From: Archangium violaceum
GTDB taxonomy: Bacteria; Myxococcota; Myxococcia; Myxococcales; Myxococcaceae
NCBI RefSeq assembly: GCF_016859125.1
Contig: NZ_CP069338.1
Span: 8,621,501 to 8,685,500 of the forward strand
Direction: 5' to 3'
Length of the DNA stretch: 64,000 bases
Shown one piece after another: positions 7,893 to 17,220 of the stretch. A program made the translations under genes and the position numbers. The notes under the pieces are model-generated. The model saw only the letters and a program-made list of their open reading frames with translations, had not been told where the DNA came from and made no database searches. Each line of letters opens with the position of its first letter. Within the stretch, counting starts at the first letter, position 1.

Positions 7893-9220
7893 TCGCTCAC
7901 GAGCTGTTGCTGCGCGAGGATGTCCTCGACGAAGGACAGCTTCAGCTGGCGCGCGCGATCCAACCGTTCGGCGAGCGGCCCTGGATAGAGTCGGCCGCAG
8001 TTCCCGTCCCCCGCGTTCGCGTAGTACTGGCGTGCGCACGCCACGCCTTCCAGCCGATCCTTGTGCAGGCTCTGGTAGTACTTCAGCGAGAAGTCATTCG
8101 CGGAGCCGATGAGGCAGCCGGTCCAGAGGACCACCAGGGCCACCTTCCGGGCTTTCGTCCACGGTTCCAGGACGCTCCACCAGACGGCCGCAGCGAGCGG
8201 AACGAGGAGGAAGGCGATCTCCGTATAGCGAGAGGACTTGGCGCTGCTGACACCAAACCCGGCGCGTCCGATCGTGATCGTCACCAGCGCTCCGGCCACG
8301 GCGGCCAGCATCGCCACCAGCATCCACTGCATCGTGCTCAGTCGCAGGCGCGAGCGCAGCAGCAACCAGACCGACGGCACGACCACCGCGAGCAGGCAGA
8401 GCGCTCCCACCAAAACGCTCCGCTGCTCGAAGCCGAAACCGAGCCCCACCAGGTTGGTGAGGTACACCCAGAACCTGGACTGGTGTGGGAGCGTGAATTC
8501 CGGGTGGACGTCCAGGCGCTTCTGCCCGAGGGCCGCCGCACAGATTCCCGCGATGGCGATCAGGCTGGCCAACCCCAGTTGGAGAAGCTCCCGCCGCTTC
8601 GTGGAGGCGTCCTCTGCCCGGAAGGCGCGCAGGGCCTTGAAGCCCATGAACACCCCCATGGTCGCGATGCCCGAGGTGATGCCACTTGAGAACGAATAGG
8701 CCCCCACCACCAGGATCAGGGCCCCGGAGAGCAGCCGCCCGCTTCGCTGCTGCTCGTCGAAGAGCATCAGGATGCCGAGGCAGAGCATCAGCAGCGAGAA
8801 GTGGAACTGGAACTGGAAGCCCCAGACGTGATTCTCGTAGTTGAGGGGCGTCTCCAGGAACAGCATGAAGGCCAACAGCGCCACCAGCGGAAGGTTCGGC
8901 ACCATCCGGCGCACCATCCGCGTCAGCGTGAGCAGCAGCAACCCGAAGAACAGGAAATTGAAGACGACCAGTCCGACGTGGTTCCAGCCCGAAAGCCGGA
9001 AGAAGGCCCAGTGGACGAGCTTGGTCGTCACGATGCGGTGCTCGTTGTGGCGCTGGAAGATCCAATCGAGCGACAGCTGCCCCGAGGGGAATGCCTCGGG
9101 CTGCAGCATCTCCCACTCATCCCAGTACGGGACGTTGACGGCGTAGTGCCAGAGGATGGCCAGGTGCGCGAGGAACACCCCGACCGAGACGGCGATCGCC
9201 AGTCTAGGCCGCGTCCACAT
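7883..9220 (-). CDS. Polytopic membrane protein, possible GT-C type glycosyltransferase
   Basis: A 445-residue protein with an N-terminal signal-anchor helix and about ten further helices. The first periplasmic loop carries NVPYWDEWEMLQPEAF followed by QRHNEHRIVTTKL. An acidic WDEW loop after the first helix, with a His/Arg-rich stretch, is the usual arrangement in GT-C enzymes that use polyprenyl-phosphate sugars. No specific family is certain. It is the last gene of a minus-strand operon with a GT2 transferase and two sugar epimerases, so a role in transferring the operon's modified sugar to an outside glycan fits. The C-terminus overlaps coaBC convergently by 10 bp, and its start overlaps the GT2 stop region by 17 bp. 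Confidence 0.65.
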   Translation of the reverse strand: MWTRPRLAIAVSVGVFLAHLAILWHYAVNVPYWDEWEMLQPEAFPSGQLSLDWIFQRHNEHRIVTTKLVHWAFFRLSGWNHVGLVVFNFLFFGLLLLTLTRMVRRMVPNLPLVALLAFMLFLETPLNYENHVWGFQFQFHFSLLMLCLGILMLFDEQQRSGRLLSGALILVVGAYSFSSGITSGIATMGVFMGFKALRAFRAEDASTKRRELLQLGLASLIAIAGICAAALGQKRLDVHPEFTLPHQSRFWVYLTNLVGLGFGFEQRSVLVGALCLLAVVVPSVWLLLRSRLRLSTMQWMLVAMLAAVAGALVTITIGRAGFGVSSAKSSRYTEIAFLLVPLAAAVWWSVLEPWTKARKVALVVLWTGCLIGSANDFSLKYYQSLHKDRLEGVACARQYYANAGDGNCGRLYPGPLAERLDRARQLKLSFVEDILAQQQLVSDQP

Positions 9221-10010
9221 GCGGGATGCTCCGTGCGGCCGAGTCAGGAGTTGCCTTCATGGGCGCATGGCTCATCTTCTCGCGACGGTAGTCCCCACGC
9301 GACAACCACTTCTCGATGAGGCAGTACAGGACGATGAAGAGGTAGCGCGAGCCCATCTCCTTGATCTTCAGCTTGGAGACGCCCGTCTTCCGGTTGATCC
9401 AGTCGTTGGGCACCACCGCGTACGAGAAGCCTCGCACGATGGACTTGAGCGGCAACTCCACCGTCAGGTTGAAGTGATGACTGAGGAGCGGCTGGAGCCC
9501 CTGGATCACCTCGCGCCGGTACAGTTTGAAGGCGTTGGTGGTGTCGTTGTAGCTCAGGGTGAACAGCACCTGGATGAACGCGTTCGCCATCCGGTTCAGC
9601 ATCAGCTTCGGCAGCGGGTAGTCCACCACCTGGGCGCCGCGCGCGAAGCGTGACCCGAAGACACAGTCCACGCGCTTCTCTTCCATGGTGCGCCAGTAGC
9701 GCACCAGGTCCTCCGGGCGATCGGAGGCATCGGCCATGTAGACCGCCACCGCGTCACCCTTGAAGGACTCCAGCCCCTTGCGCACCGCGAAGCCGAACCC
9801 GTGCGGCGGCGTGTTGTTGACGTAGCGCACGCCCGTCAGCTCACGGCTGAGCCGGGCGAGAATCTCCTCGGTCTGATCCTTCGAGTTGTCGTTGACGACG
9901 AGCACCTCGTACTCGATGTGCTCCGCCGTCAGCTTCTCCACCAGTGCCCGGACGGTGGACTCGATGCAGCCCTCTTCGTTGTGGGCGGGGATGACGACGG
10001 AGAGCTTCAT
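9204..10010 (-). CDS. Family 2 glycosyltransferase (dolichyl-/undecaprenyl-phosphate sugar synthase type)
   Basis: A 268-residue GT-A enzyme. The N-terminus [20 protein letters not shown] is the classical GT2 start. [14 protein letters not shown] marks the nucleotide-binding Asp and [15 protein letters not shown] the metal-binding acidic motif. The C-terminal part has [15 protein letters not shown] and ends with a hydrophobic segment ([14 protein letters not shown]). The nearest functional analogues are polyprenyl-phosphate mannosyl/glucosyl synthases. That would supply the lipid-linked donor for the adjacent membrane protein (inference). The start at 10010 overlaps the stop of the upstream epimerase (ATGA, 10007-10010), so the two are translationally coupled. 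Confidence 0.85.
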   Translation of the reverse strand: MKLSVVIPAHNEEGCIESTVRALVEKLTAEHIEYEVLVVNDNSKDQTEEILARLSRELTGVRYVNNTPPHGFGFAVRKGLESFKGDAVAVYMADASDRPEDLVRYWRTMEEKRVDCVFGSRFARGAQVVDYPLPKLMLNRMANAFIQVLFTLSYNDTTNAFKLYRREVIQGLQPLLSHHFNLTVELPLKSIVRGFSYAVVPNDWINRKTGVSKLKIKEMGSRYLFIVLYCLIEKWLSRGDYRREKMSHAPMKATPDSAARSIPHVDAA

Positions 10011-11080
10011 GACACCCTCTTCACGCGCTCGGCGGTGGCTTCGACGATTTCCTTCAGGATGGTGCGCTGGTCGTAGCGGTACTTCCACTCGGGGTAGTCC
10101 TGCTGGAAGCGCCGCACGTCGCTGACCCACCAGATGTGATCGCCGGCACGCGCATCCGGGGACAGCGTGTACTGGAGCCGCTTGCCGCTGAGCTGCTCCA
10201 CGGTGTCGATCGCCTCGAGCATCGAGCAGTTGCTGTGGCGCGAACCCCCGATGTTGTAGACGGCGCCGGCGCGCGGCTTCTGGAAGAAGTGCCAGAAGGC
10301 ATTCACCAGATCGTAGGAGTGGATGTTGTCGCGGACCTGCTTCCCCTTGTAGCCGAAGATCGTGTAGGGCTTGCCGGTCAGCGCGCACTTGACGAGGTAG
10401 GCCAGGAAGCCGTGCAACTCCGCGCCCGAGTGGGCCGGGCCGGTGAGGCAGCCGCCGCGGAAGGTGCCCGTCTTCACGCCGAAGTAGCGCCCGTACTCCT
10501 GCACCATCACGTCGGCGGCCACCTTGCTGGCTCCGAAGACGCTGTGCTTGGACTGATCGATGGACATCGTCTCGTCGATGCCGTGCTGGGCGTACGCGTG
10601 GGAGGGATCGCACTCCCAGCGCGTCTCGCGCTCGACGAGCGGCAGGTCGTTGGGCGTGTCACCGTAGACCTTGTTGGTCGAGGTGAAGATGAAGGCCGCG
10701 TCGGGGGCGTGGAGGCGGGTGGCCTCCAGCATCACCAGCGTGCCCTGGGCGTTCACCGAGAAATCCGTGAAGGGCTCGCGCGCGGCCCAGTCGTGGCTCG
10801 GCTGCGCGGCGGCGTGGACCACGAGCGAGATGCGGCCCTTGTACTCCTCGAAGAGCTTGAAGATGACCTCCTGGTCGCGGATGTCCGCCGTCACATGGCG
10901 GAAGTTCTTCAGGCTCTGCTTGAGCACCGCCGTATTCCATTCGGTCGAGCCATCCTCGCCGAAGAAATACTTGCGCATGTTGTTGTCGATACCGACGACC
11001 TCCAATCCCTTCTCGTGCAGGAAGCGGACGGTCTCACTGCCAATCAGGCCGGACGAGCCGGTGACGATCGCGACGGACAT
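10007..11080 (-). CDS. NAD-dependent epimerase/dehydratase, CDP-paratose 2-epimerase-like
   Basis: A 357-residue extended SDR. The Rossmann motif is [15 protein letters not shown] (residues 6-20). The closest named relatives are CDP-paratose/CDP-tyvelose 2-epimerases (RfbE), with which it shares [10 protein letters not shown], a long insert before the active site, [17 protein letters not shown] and AVYNIGGS. The usual catalytic YxxxK is here F182-G-A-S-K186, so the Tyr is Phe. I recall the same substitution in close homologues, so it may define a subfamily, not a dead enzyme. The operon order is epimerase, this epimerase, GT2, membrane protein. The substrate is probably a nucleotide-linked sugar used by the neighbouring transferases. 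Confidence 0.8.
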   Translation of the reverse strand: MSVAIVTGSSGLIGSETVRFLHEKGLEVVGIDNNMRKYFFGEDGSTEWNTAVLKQSLKNFRHVTADIRDQEVIFKLFEEYKGRISLVVHAAAQPSHDWAAREPFTDFSVNAQGTLVMLEATRLHAPDAAFIFTSTNKVYGDTPNDLPLVERETRWECDPSHAYAQHGIDETMSIDQSKHSVFGASKVAADVMVQEYGRYFGVKTGTFRGGCLTGPAHSGAELHGFLAYLVKCALTGKPYTIFGYKGKQVRDNIHSYDLVNAFWHFFQKPRAGAVYNIGGSRHSNCSMLEAIDTVEQLSGKRLQYTLSPDARAGDHIWWVSDVRRFQQDYPEWKYRYDQRTILKEIVEATAERVKRVS

Positions 11081-11098
11081 TCTGGGTTCCTCGATTCT

Positions 11099-12163
11099 CT
11101 AGGCGAAAAGGGGCCGGAGCAGCGCCTCGCTCTGACCGATCCATTGGGCAATCTCTCCGACGATGGCGCGCACATCGCGCGTCGGCTTCCACCCGAAGGT
11201 GCGCTGCGCGAGGCTGGAGTCGGAGATGTACAGAGGGATGTCCACCGGGTTGGTGGTGGGATCACTCGCGATGGGGATGGTGTTGCCGGTGACCTGCTCG
11301 CACACCCGGGAGAGCTCGAGCAGCGAGGTGGAGATCTCCCGGCCGCCACCGACGTTGAACACCTGGCCGCTCACGCGGTCCAGCTGCGAGAGCTGCGTGG
11401 TGAGCAGCGAGAACAGATCCTCGGGGTGGAGCAGGTCGCGCACCTGCTTGCCCGTCCCGCCGAATCCGGTGTAGCGCAGCGGCTTCTTGAAGTAGTGGTT
11501 TGCCACCCAGAGGGTGAAGACGCCCTGGTCCACCTTGCCGAACTGGCCCGGACCCGCGATGACGCCGCAGCGGTTGATGACCGCGCGCATCTTGTAGCTG
11601 TGCACGTACTCCTGGATGATCAGCTCGGAGGCGAGCTTCGTCGCCCCGTAGAGCGAGCGGGGCAGGAGGGTGGTGAAGCTCTCGCTGATGCCGGCGGGGC
11701 CGATGCCGGCATGCACCTGCTCCGGGGAGATCTCGAAGCGGGTGGGGCCCTCGGAGTAGCGGATCTCCCGGAGCGGCTCGATGGAGTAGACGCGCGAGGT
11801 GGAGAGGAAGATCAGCCCGCCGGAGCGCTTGCGCGCGAACTCCAGGCAGTTGAGGGTGCCCACGAGGTTGGTGTCGAGGACGTACCTGGGGCTGCCATCC
11901 AGGCCCGCCAGCACGCTGGGTTCGGCCGAGGCCTCGATGAAGGCGTCGAACGTGCCGGGCAGGTCCTCCAGATCACCCGGGCAGCGGATGTCTCCGTGGA
12001 AGAAGCGGATGCCCAGCTCACGGAAGCGGGAGAGGTTCAGCTCGGCGCCGCGGCGTCGGAGGTTGTCCAGGACCACGACATCTGCCGATGGGTCCTGCCG
12101 CTTGAACGCGCAAGCAAGGCTGGCTCCGACGAAGCCAGCCCCTCCCGTGATGAGAATTTTCAT
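11099..12163 (-). CDS. NAD-dependent epimerase/dehydratase (extended SDR), first gene of sugar operon
   Basis: A 354-residue extended SDR with MKILITGGAGFVGASLACAF at the N-terminus, the adenine-ribose acidic residue in VVLDNLRRRG, LSTSRVYSIEPL for the catalytic Ser/Thr region and an intact YGATK active-site pair. FTLWVANHYFKKPLRYTGFG and GKQVRDLLHPEDL place it near CDP-paratose 2-epimerase-like and UDP-glucose 4-epimerase-like proteins. It resembles the next gene but is not its duplicate, and unlike that gene it keeps the catalytic Tyr. It leads the minus-strand operon, with 18 bp to the next gene and a plausible promoter at 12230-12259. The exact nucleotide sugar cannot be read from sequence. 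Confidence 0.8.
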   Translation of the reverse strand: MKILITGGAGFVGASLACAFKRQDPSADVVVLDNLRRRGAELNLSRFRELGIRFFHGDIRCPGDLEDLPGTFDAFIEASAEPSVLAGLDGSPRYVLDTNLVGTLNCLEFARKRSGGLIFLSTSRVYSIEPLREIRYSEGPTRFEISPEQVHAGIGPAGISESFTTLLPRSLYGATKLASELIIQEYVHSYKMRAVINRCGVIAGPGQFGKVDQGVFTLWVANHYFKKPLRYTGFGGTGKQVRDLLHPEDLFSLLTTQLSQLDRVSGQVFNVGGGREISTSLLELSRVCEQVTGNTIPIASDPTTNPVDIPLYISDSSLAQRTFGWKPTRDVRAIVGEIAQWIGQSEALLRPLFA

Positions 12164-12229
12164 GCTCTCCGCCCCTAGAGGATGCGGCTGAAACAGCCCC
12201 CCGGCCGAGGGTGTTCAGCCCAGGGCGGC

Positions 12230-12259
12230 TTATTACTTCGAGCCCCGGTTATCAAGCAA
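12230..12259 (-). promoter_or_regulatory. Possible sigma-70-type promoter of the sugar-epimerase operon
   Basis: On the minus strand TTGCTT (12254-12259) and TAATAA (12230-12235) are separated by 18 bp, in an AT-richer patch 67 bp upstream of the start at 12163. The fit to consensus is moderate. It is the only plausible box pair I see in the 306-bp gap to the divergent glycosylase gene. Confidence 0.35.
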
Positions 12260-12469
12260 ACGACAGCGCCTGAACCCGCTTGCCTGGCGAGACGGCGTTC
12301 CGGTCCCCCGCAGTGATGCGCGGAAAGTTCCTCTCTCTCGAGTGGGCAGGGCCGAAGGTGCCGTGGATCTCTCCCATGGCGCTGTGCTCGACCCTGAGGT
12401 AAGCGTACGGAAGCCCTACCCGGCAGGCGGTTGAATCAGGGCGCCTGGACCCATAAACCCCTAGTCACC

Positions 12470-13423
12470 GTGAGCGAAGCCCTCGATACCTCGCATGAGT
12501 TGAGCGAAGTGCTGGAGGACCTGCGCCGCCACCTCCTCTGGCAGGAGGAGGACGGTGGCCGGGTGCTTCAGGTGGATGCACGTCTGGCCGCTGAGCTGAG
12601 AGGCGCGGGCCTGGCACGTCTGCGTGCCCAGGCCGCGCAGTCCGCAGCTCCAGCCGCCGCGACCCAGGTGCCACCGGCCGCGCGCCCGATGGTCCCCCGT
12701 GTTACGCCTCCAGAACCCGAGCGCCCCCTGGCCGCGCGCGCGCCGCAGCAGGCGCCCGTCCGCCGTGAGGCCCCTCCGCCTCCAGAGAGGCTCATCGAGG
12801 CCCCGCCCCAGGTCCGCCCGTATACGGGCCCGTTGCCCGGGGTGGTGGACGGAGAGCGGCCGACGCTGGATGAGATCCGCCGCGAGTTGGGCGACTGCCG
12901 CCGCTGCAAGCTGTGCAGCGGGCGCAAGAACATCGTCTTCGGGTCGGGCAACCCGCGCGCCGAACTGGTCTTCGTGGGCGAGGGTCCCGGGGCCGACGAG
13001 GACGTGCAGGGCGTGCCCTTCGTGGGAGCCGCGGGCCAGTTGCTGACGAAGATGATCGAGGCGATGGGCTACCGTCGCGACGACGTCTACATTTGCAACG
13101 TGGTGAAGTGCCGGCCGCCGAACAACCGCAACCCCGAGCCGGACGAGGTGACGGCGTGCGAGCCGTTCCTGCGCGCGCAGCTCAGGGCGGTGCAGCCCAA
13201 GGCGATCGTGGCGCTGGGCAAGTTCGCGGCGCAGACGCTGCTGCGCGACAGCACGCCCATCACGCGGATGCGGGGCAACTGGCGCGAGTACGAGGGCATC
13301 AAGCTGATGCCCACCTTCCACCCGGCCTATCTGCTGCGCCAACCGGCGGAGAAGAAGAAGGCATGGGAGGACCTGCAACAGGTGATGAAGTTCTTCGGCA
13401 AGCAACCCGGGCAGCGCGGCTGA
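12470..13423 (+). CDS. Uracil-DNA glycosylase, family 4/5 type (Fe-S), with N-terminal extension
   Basis: It removes uracil from DNA in base-excision repair. The C-terminal domain shows the Fe-S Cys cluster region GDCRRCKLCSGRKNIVFG, motif GEGPGADEDVQGVPFVGAAG, NVVKCRPPNNRNPEPDE, TACEPFL and the second active-site motif FHPAYLLR, as in type-4 uracil-DNA glycosylases. Ahead of it are about 50 residues of a helical domain (HELSEVLEDLRRHLLWQEED) and a Pro/Ala-rich linker of about 70 residues. I believe this extension is common in myxobacterial members. Start choice is uncertain: GTG 12470 is used here; a TTG at 12431 would add 13 residues. Neither has a clear ribosome-binding site. Confidence 0.85.
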   Translation: MSEALDTSHELSEVLEDLRRHLLWQEEDGGRVLQVDARLAAELRGAGLARLRAQAAQSAAPAAATQVPPAARPMVPRVTPPEPERPLAARAPQQAPVRREAPPPPERLIEAPPQVRPYTGPLPGVVDGERPTLDEIRRELGDCRRCKLCSGRKNIVFGSGNPRAELVFVGEGPGADEDVQGVPFVGAAGQLLTKMIEAMGYRRDDVYICNVVKCRPPNNRNPEPDEVTACEPFLRAQLRAVQPKAIVALGKFAAQTLLRDSTPITRMRGNWREYEGIKLMPTFHPAYLLRQPAEKKKAWEDLQQVMKFFGKQPGQRG

Positions 13424-13451
13424 CCGGGATACCCCTGGAGGGGGAGACGCG

Positions 13452-14459
13452 ATGAAGGGAGTCCTCGAGACGCAGGAGATGCACTCGCCGGCGCTGGAGT
13501 CGAATCCATTGGGAGACCCGGCGCGGCGGCAGCTGTTGGTGTACCTGCCCCCTGGTTATGCCCAGGGCAATCACCGCTACCCGACGGCGTATTTCCTGAA
13601 TGCGTTCAGCGCGAGCGGCAAGTCGTGGACGAACTTCTCCGCGTTCTCGGTGAGCGTGCCCGAGCGGCTGGACGCGCTCGTGGCGGCGGGCACGATTCCT
13701 CCGGTCATCGGCGTGTTCCCGGACGGCTGGACGTCGCTGGGCGGGAGCCAGTGGGTGAACAGCGACGCCATCGGCCGCTACCGCGACTTCCTGGCCAAGG
13801 ACGTGGTGGGCCTCGTGGACCGCACGTACCGCACATTGCCCAGGCCGGCGGCGCGCGCGGTGCTGGGGCACAGCTCGGGCGGGTACGGCGCGCTGGTGAT
13901 GGGCCGCTACCACCCGGAGCTCTTCTCTCACCTGAGCGCGCAGTCGCCGGATGCGTACTTCGAGTATTGCTACCTGCCGGATCTCCCCAAGGCGGCCTCG
14001 GCGCTGCTCAAGGCGGGCGGGGTGGAGGCGTGGTACCAGGACTTCATCCGGCGCTCGCGCGAGACCAAGGCCCGCGGCGATGACTTCGCGGTCATCAACA
14101 TGCTGGCCATGGCGGCGGCTTATTCGCCGAAGAAGGGCGAGCCGCTCAACCTGGAGATGCCCTTCGATGCGCAGACGGGCCGGATGCGGCTGGAGGTGTG
14201 GAACCGCTGGCTGGTGCACGATCCCGTGCGCTTCGTGCCCAAGTTCGTGGACGCGTTCCGCAAGCTGAAGACCGTCTTCATCGACTGCGGCAGCCGCGAC
14301 GAGTTCAACCTGCGCTGGGGTGCGCGCATGGTCGCCGAGGACCTCAAGGCCGGTGGCGTCGAGGTCATTCACGAGGAGTTCGAGGACGGCCACACAGGCG
14401 TCAACTACCGCTTCGAGCGCTCCCTGTCGGTGATCGGCCCGAGGCTCGCGCTCGAGTAG
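13452..14459 (+). CDS. Alpha/beta hydrolase, esterase D/putative tributyrin esterase type
   Basis: A 335-residue cytoplasmic protein with the esterase fold. RRQLLVYLPPGYAQG begins the domain, PVIGVFPDGW marks the oxyanion region, and AVLGHSSGGYGALVMGRYHP is the GxSxG nucleophile elbow. The Asp (FIDCGSRDEFN) and His (FEDGHTGVNYRF) regions complete a likely triad. No signal peptide is seen. GGAGGGGAG lies just upstream of the ATG at 13452, only 28 bp after the glycosylase stop, so the two may be co-transcribed. The natural ester is unknown. S-formylglutathione hydrolase-like or ferric-enterobactin esterase-like activity cannot be told apart here. Confidence 0.8.
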   Translation: MKGVLETQEMHSPALESNPLGDPARRQLLVYLPPGYAQGNHRYPTAYFLNAFSASGKSWTNFSAFSVSVPERLDALVAAGTIPPVIGVFPDGWTSLGGSQWVNSDAIGRYRDFLAKDVVGLVDRTYRTLPRPAARAVLGHSSGGYGALVMGRYHPELFSHLSAQSPDAYFEYCYLPDLPKAASALLKAGGVEAWYQDFIRRSRETKARGDDFAVINMLAMAAAYSPKKGEPLNLEMPFDAQTGRMRLEVWNRWLVHDPVRFVPKFVDAFRKLKTVFIDCGSRDEFNLRWGARMVAEDLKAGGVEVIHEEFEDGHTGVNYRFERSLSVIGPRLALE

Positions 14460-14557
14460 CGGCCAGGTCTGGCTCGATGACGCGGGGCGTTGTCCTCGCG
14501 TCACGGCTCCCGGCTGGACATCCAGGTATCGATGCCTCTGGCGCTCCAACGTTCGCC

Positions 14558-14574
14558 CGGGTAGAGGCTACCCG
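14558..14574. terminator. Hairpin CGGGTA-GAGGC-TACCCG between esterase and lysine operon
   Basis: A perfect 6-bp stem with a 5-nt loop lies about 100 bp after the esterase stop and 50 bp before kdd. No T-run follows, so it may instead be an operator or leader structure of the kam operon. Confidence 0.3.
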
Positions 14575-14625
14575 TGCATTCGCGCGGGTGTGAGCTGTGC
14601 GCACCCGCGACCTGGAGAGGTAGCC

Positions 14626-15657
14626 ATGAGTAACGACCGCTACGGACTGTCCCGCGTCATCGGGGAGAAGGGCGTTCTGCCCCAGCGGGCGCGCGAGTTG
14701 GACCCCGCGCTGCCCTGCCGGGAGGCCGAGCTCCTCATCGACGTGGAGAGCCTCAACATCGACGCCGCCTCCTTCAAGCAGATCAAGGACGAGGTGGGCG
14801 CGGAACCGGCGCGCATCGCCGCCCGCGTGCAGGAGATCGTCCGTGAGCGCGGCAAGATGCAGAACCCGGTAACGGGCTCGGGCGGCATGCTCATTGGCCG
14901 GGTGAAGGAGATCGGCCCGAAGCACCCGGCGCACGGCGTGCTCCAGCCGGGAGATCGCATCGCCACGCTGGTGAGCCTCAGCCTGACGCCGCTCGTCATC
15001 GAGGAGGTGAAGGCCGTGCATCCGTCCATCGACCGGGTGGACATCCGCGGCCATGCCATCCTCTTCGCCACGGGCCTCTACGCGAAGCTGCCCACGGACA
15101 TGCCGGACACGCTGGCCCTGGCGGCCCTGGATGTGTGCGGAGCGCCGGCCCTGGTGGCCCGGTGGGTGCGCCCTGGCATGACGGTGGCCGTGCTGGGAGC
15201 TGGCAAGAGCGGTGCGCTGTGCCTCGCCCAGGCGCGCCGGGACTTGAAGGGGCAGGGCAGGTTGCTGGCCCTGGACATCTCCGAGCAGGCGCTCGCCACC
15301 TTGAAGGGGCTGGGGCTGTGCGACATCACGGTGAAGGTGGACGCCACGCAGGCCGTGGACGTGATGGAGGCCGTGTCGCGGGCCACGGATGGCGCGTTGT
15401 GTGATCTGGTGATCAATTGCGCCTCGGTGGGGAACACGGAGATGGCCTCCATCCTGAGCGTGAAGGATGGAGGAGCGGTCATCTTCTTCTCCATGGCCAC
15501 GAGCTTCACCGCGGCGGCCCTGGGAGCCGAGGGCGTGGGCAAGGACGTCACCATGCTCGTGGGGAACGGGTACGTGCCGGGCCACGCCGAGCTCACCCTG
15601 GAACTGCTGCGCGCCGAACCCGCGCTGCGCCGCCTCTTCGAAACGCGTTACGTATAG
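14626..15657 (+). CDS. kdd: L-erythro-3,5-diaminohexanoate dehydrogenase
   Basis: Kdd oxidatively deaminates 3,5-diaminohexanoate to 5-amino-3-oxohexanoate with NAD(P)+ in lysine fermentation. The 343-residue length matches the family. The N-terminal region carries YGLSRVIGEKGVLPQRA, and the nucleotide-binding part is MTVAVLGAGKSGALCLAQAR. The ATG at 14626 follows GGAGAGG at a suitable distance; an upstream in-frame GTG at 14590 would add 12 residues and is not favoured. It is the first gene of kdd-kamD-orf-kamE-kal-kce, 12 bp before kamD. The order and the presence of all partners make the call firm. Confidence 0.93.
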   Translation: MSNDRYGLSRVIGEKGVLPQRARELDPALPCREAELLIDVESLNIDAASFKQIKDEVGAEPARIAARVQEIVRERGKMQNPVTGSGGMLIGRVKEIGPKHPAHGVLQPGDRIATLVSLSLTPLVIEEVKAVHPSIDRVDIRGHAILFATGLYAKLPTDMPDTLALAALDVCGAPALVARWVRPGMTVAVLGAGKSGALCLAQARRDLKGQGRLLALDISEQALATLKGLGLCDITVKVDATQAVDVMEAVSRATDGALCDLVINCASVGNTEMASILSVKDGGAVIFFSMATSFTAAALGAEGVGKDVTMLVGNGYVPGHAELTLELLRAEPALRRLFETRYV

Positions 15658-15669
15658 TAAGGTGCCGAC

Positions 15670-17220
15670 ATGCCAGGTCCGTTCATCGAAGACGCGCGGA
15701 TTGCTCACGCGCGCAAGCTGGCGGAGGACATCACCGAGCCCATCTTCGAGCTCATCCGCCGCCACACCACCGTCTCCATCGAGCGCACCGTGCTGCGCTT
15801 CTTCGGCATTTCCGATGCCGGGCCCGGAGGCGTTCCACTCGCCAATCTGATGGTCGACCGGCTGAAGGCAGCCGGAGTGCTGAACAGGGGAGCGGCGTAT
15901 TGGTACGGCCGGGCCCTGCAGATGGGCGCCCGCAGTCCGCTGGAGGCCGTGGAGCGCCTGACCGCGCTGCCGGCGGAGAAGCTGGGGCCCCTCTCCCCGG
16001 AGATGGAGCACAACATCCGCGAGGCCGTCCAGGACGAGGCCCGGGCGGCCATGGACGATCTCAAGTCCCGCATCGCCCAGCGCGACGCACTGCGCAAGGA
16101 GCTGGGCAACTCTCCGGCGCCGCACAAGTACGTCATCGTGGCCACGGGCAACATCTACGACGACGTGGACCAGGCCCGGGCGGCGGCGCAGGCGGGCGCG
16201 GACATCATCGCGGTCATCCGCTCCACGGCGCAGTCGCTGCTGGACTACGTGCCCCACGGCGCCACGACCGAGGGCTACGGCGGCACGTACGCTACCCAGG
16301 AGAACTTCCGCATCATGCGCGAGGCCCTGGATGACGAGGGCCGCAAGCTCAATCGCTACATCCAGCTCACCAACTACTCGTCGGGCCTGTGCATGGCGGA
16401 GATCGCCTTCGCCGCGGCCTACGAGCGGCTGGACATGCTGCTCAACGACGCGATGTACGGAATCCTGTTCCGTGACATCAACATGCGGCGCACGTTCATC
16501 GACCAGTACTTCAGCCGCCGCATCTGCGCCCTGGCCGGCATCATCATCAACACCGGCGAGGACAACTACATCACCACCGCGGATGCCTACGAGGCGGCGC
16601 ATACGGTCATCGCCAGCCAGTTCATCAACGAGAGCTTCGCCAAACGCGCGGGCCTGAAGGACTGGCAGTTGGGCCTGGGGCACTCGTACGAGATCGATCC
16701 GTACCGGCCGGAGACGCTGCTGCTGGAACTGTCGCAGGCGATGCTCATCCGCCGGTGCTTCCCCGACGCGCCGCTGAAGTACATGCCGCCCACCAAGCAC
16801 AAGGAGACGGACATCTTCTTCAGCCACGCGTACGACGTGATGGCGGACCTGGTGGCCATCTGGACGCGGCAGGGCATCCAGCTGCTGGGGATGATGACGG
16901 AGGCCATGCACACGCCGCTGCTGGCGGACCGGTACGTGGCGCTCAAGGCGGCCAGCTACATCTACCGGGCGGCGGCTGGCATCGACGAGGAGTTCACCGT
17001 GCGCGAGGACGGGAAGATCGCCAACCGCGCGCGCGAGGTGTTCGGCAGGGCCATGGAGCTGCTGGAGGAGTGCCAGAAGGACGGCATGGTGGCGGCCATC
17101 GGCCGGGGCCACTTCGGTGACGTGAAGCGCACGGAGACGGGCGGCAAGGGGTTGGATGGCGTGCTGGAGAAGGCGCCGGACTACTTCAACCCGTTCCAGG
17201 ACATGCTGGAGGCGCCGTGA
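15670..17220 (+). CDS. kamD: Beta-lysine (D-lysine) 5,6-aminomutase, alpha subunit
   Basis: With KamE this adenosylcobalamin- and PLP-dependent enzyme moves the terminal amino group of beta-lysine (or D-lysine) from C6 to C5. The 516-residue protein has the family's TIM-barrel sequence, including GVPLANLMVDRLKAAGVLNR, YVIVATGNIYDDVDQARAAA, GADIIAVIRSTAQSLLDYVP and NYSSGLCMAEIAFAAAYERL. Full length and uninterrupted. Its TGA overlaps the start of the next reading frame (GTGATG around 17217-17222). The subunits are usually adjacent, but here an extra gene separates kamD from kamE. Confidence 0.95.
   Translation: MPGPFIEDARIAHARKLAEDITEPIFELIRRHTTVSIERTVLRFFGISDAGPGGVPLANLMVDRLKAAGVLNRGAAYWYGRALQMGARSPLEAVERLTALPAEKLGPLSPEMEHNIREAVQDEARAAMDDLKSRIAQRDALRKELGNSPAPHKYVIVATGNIYDDVDQARAAAQAGADIIAVIRSTAQSLLDYVPHGATTEGYGGTYATQENFRIMREALDDEGRKLNRYIQLTNYSSGLCMAEIAFAAAYERLDMLLNDAMYGILFRDINMRRTFIDQYFSRRICALAGIIINTGEDNYITTADAYEAAHTVIASQFINESFAKRAGLKDWQLGLGHSYEIDPYRPETLLLELSQAMLIRRCFPDAPLKYMPPTKHKETDIFFSHAYDVMADLVAIWTRQGIQLLGMMTEAMHTPLLADRYVALKAASYIYRAAAGIDEEFTVREDGKIANRAREVFGRAMELLEECQKDGMVAAIGRGHFGDVKRTETGGKGLDGVLEKAPDYFNPFQDMLEAP

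Noticed and set aside
9204-10613. A 469-residue frame ending in the GT2 gene, as a fusion protein
   Set aside because: The extra N-terminal 200 residues are an out-of-frame reading of the epimerase gene. The true GT2 start at 10010 overlaps the epimerase stop by ATGA.
14401-17112. A 903-residue open frame on the minus strand opposite kdd and kamD
   Set aside because: It is antisense to two firmly identified genes and is low-complexity Arg/His/Ala/Gly, as expected of a high-GC shadow frame.
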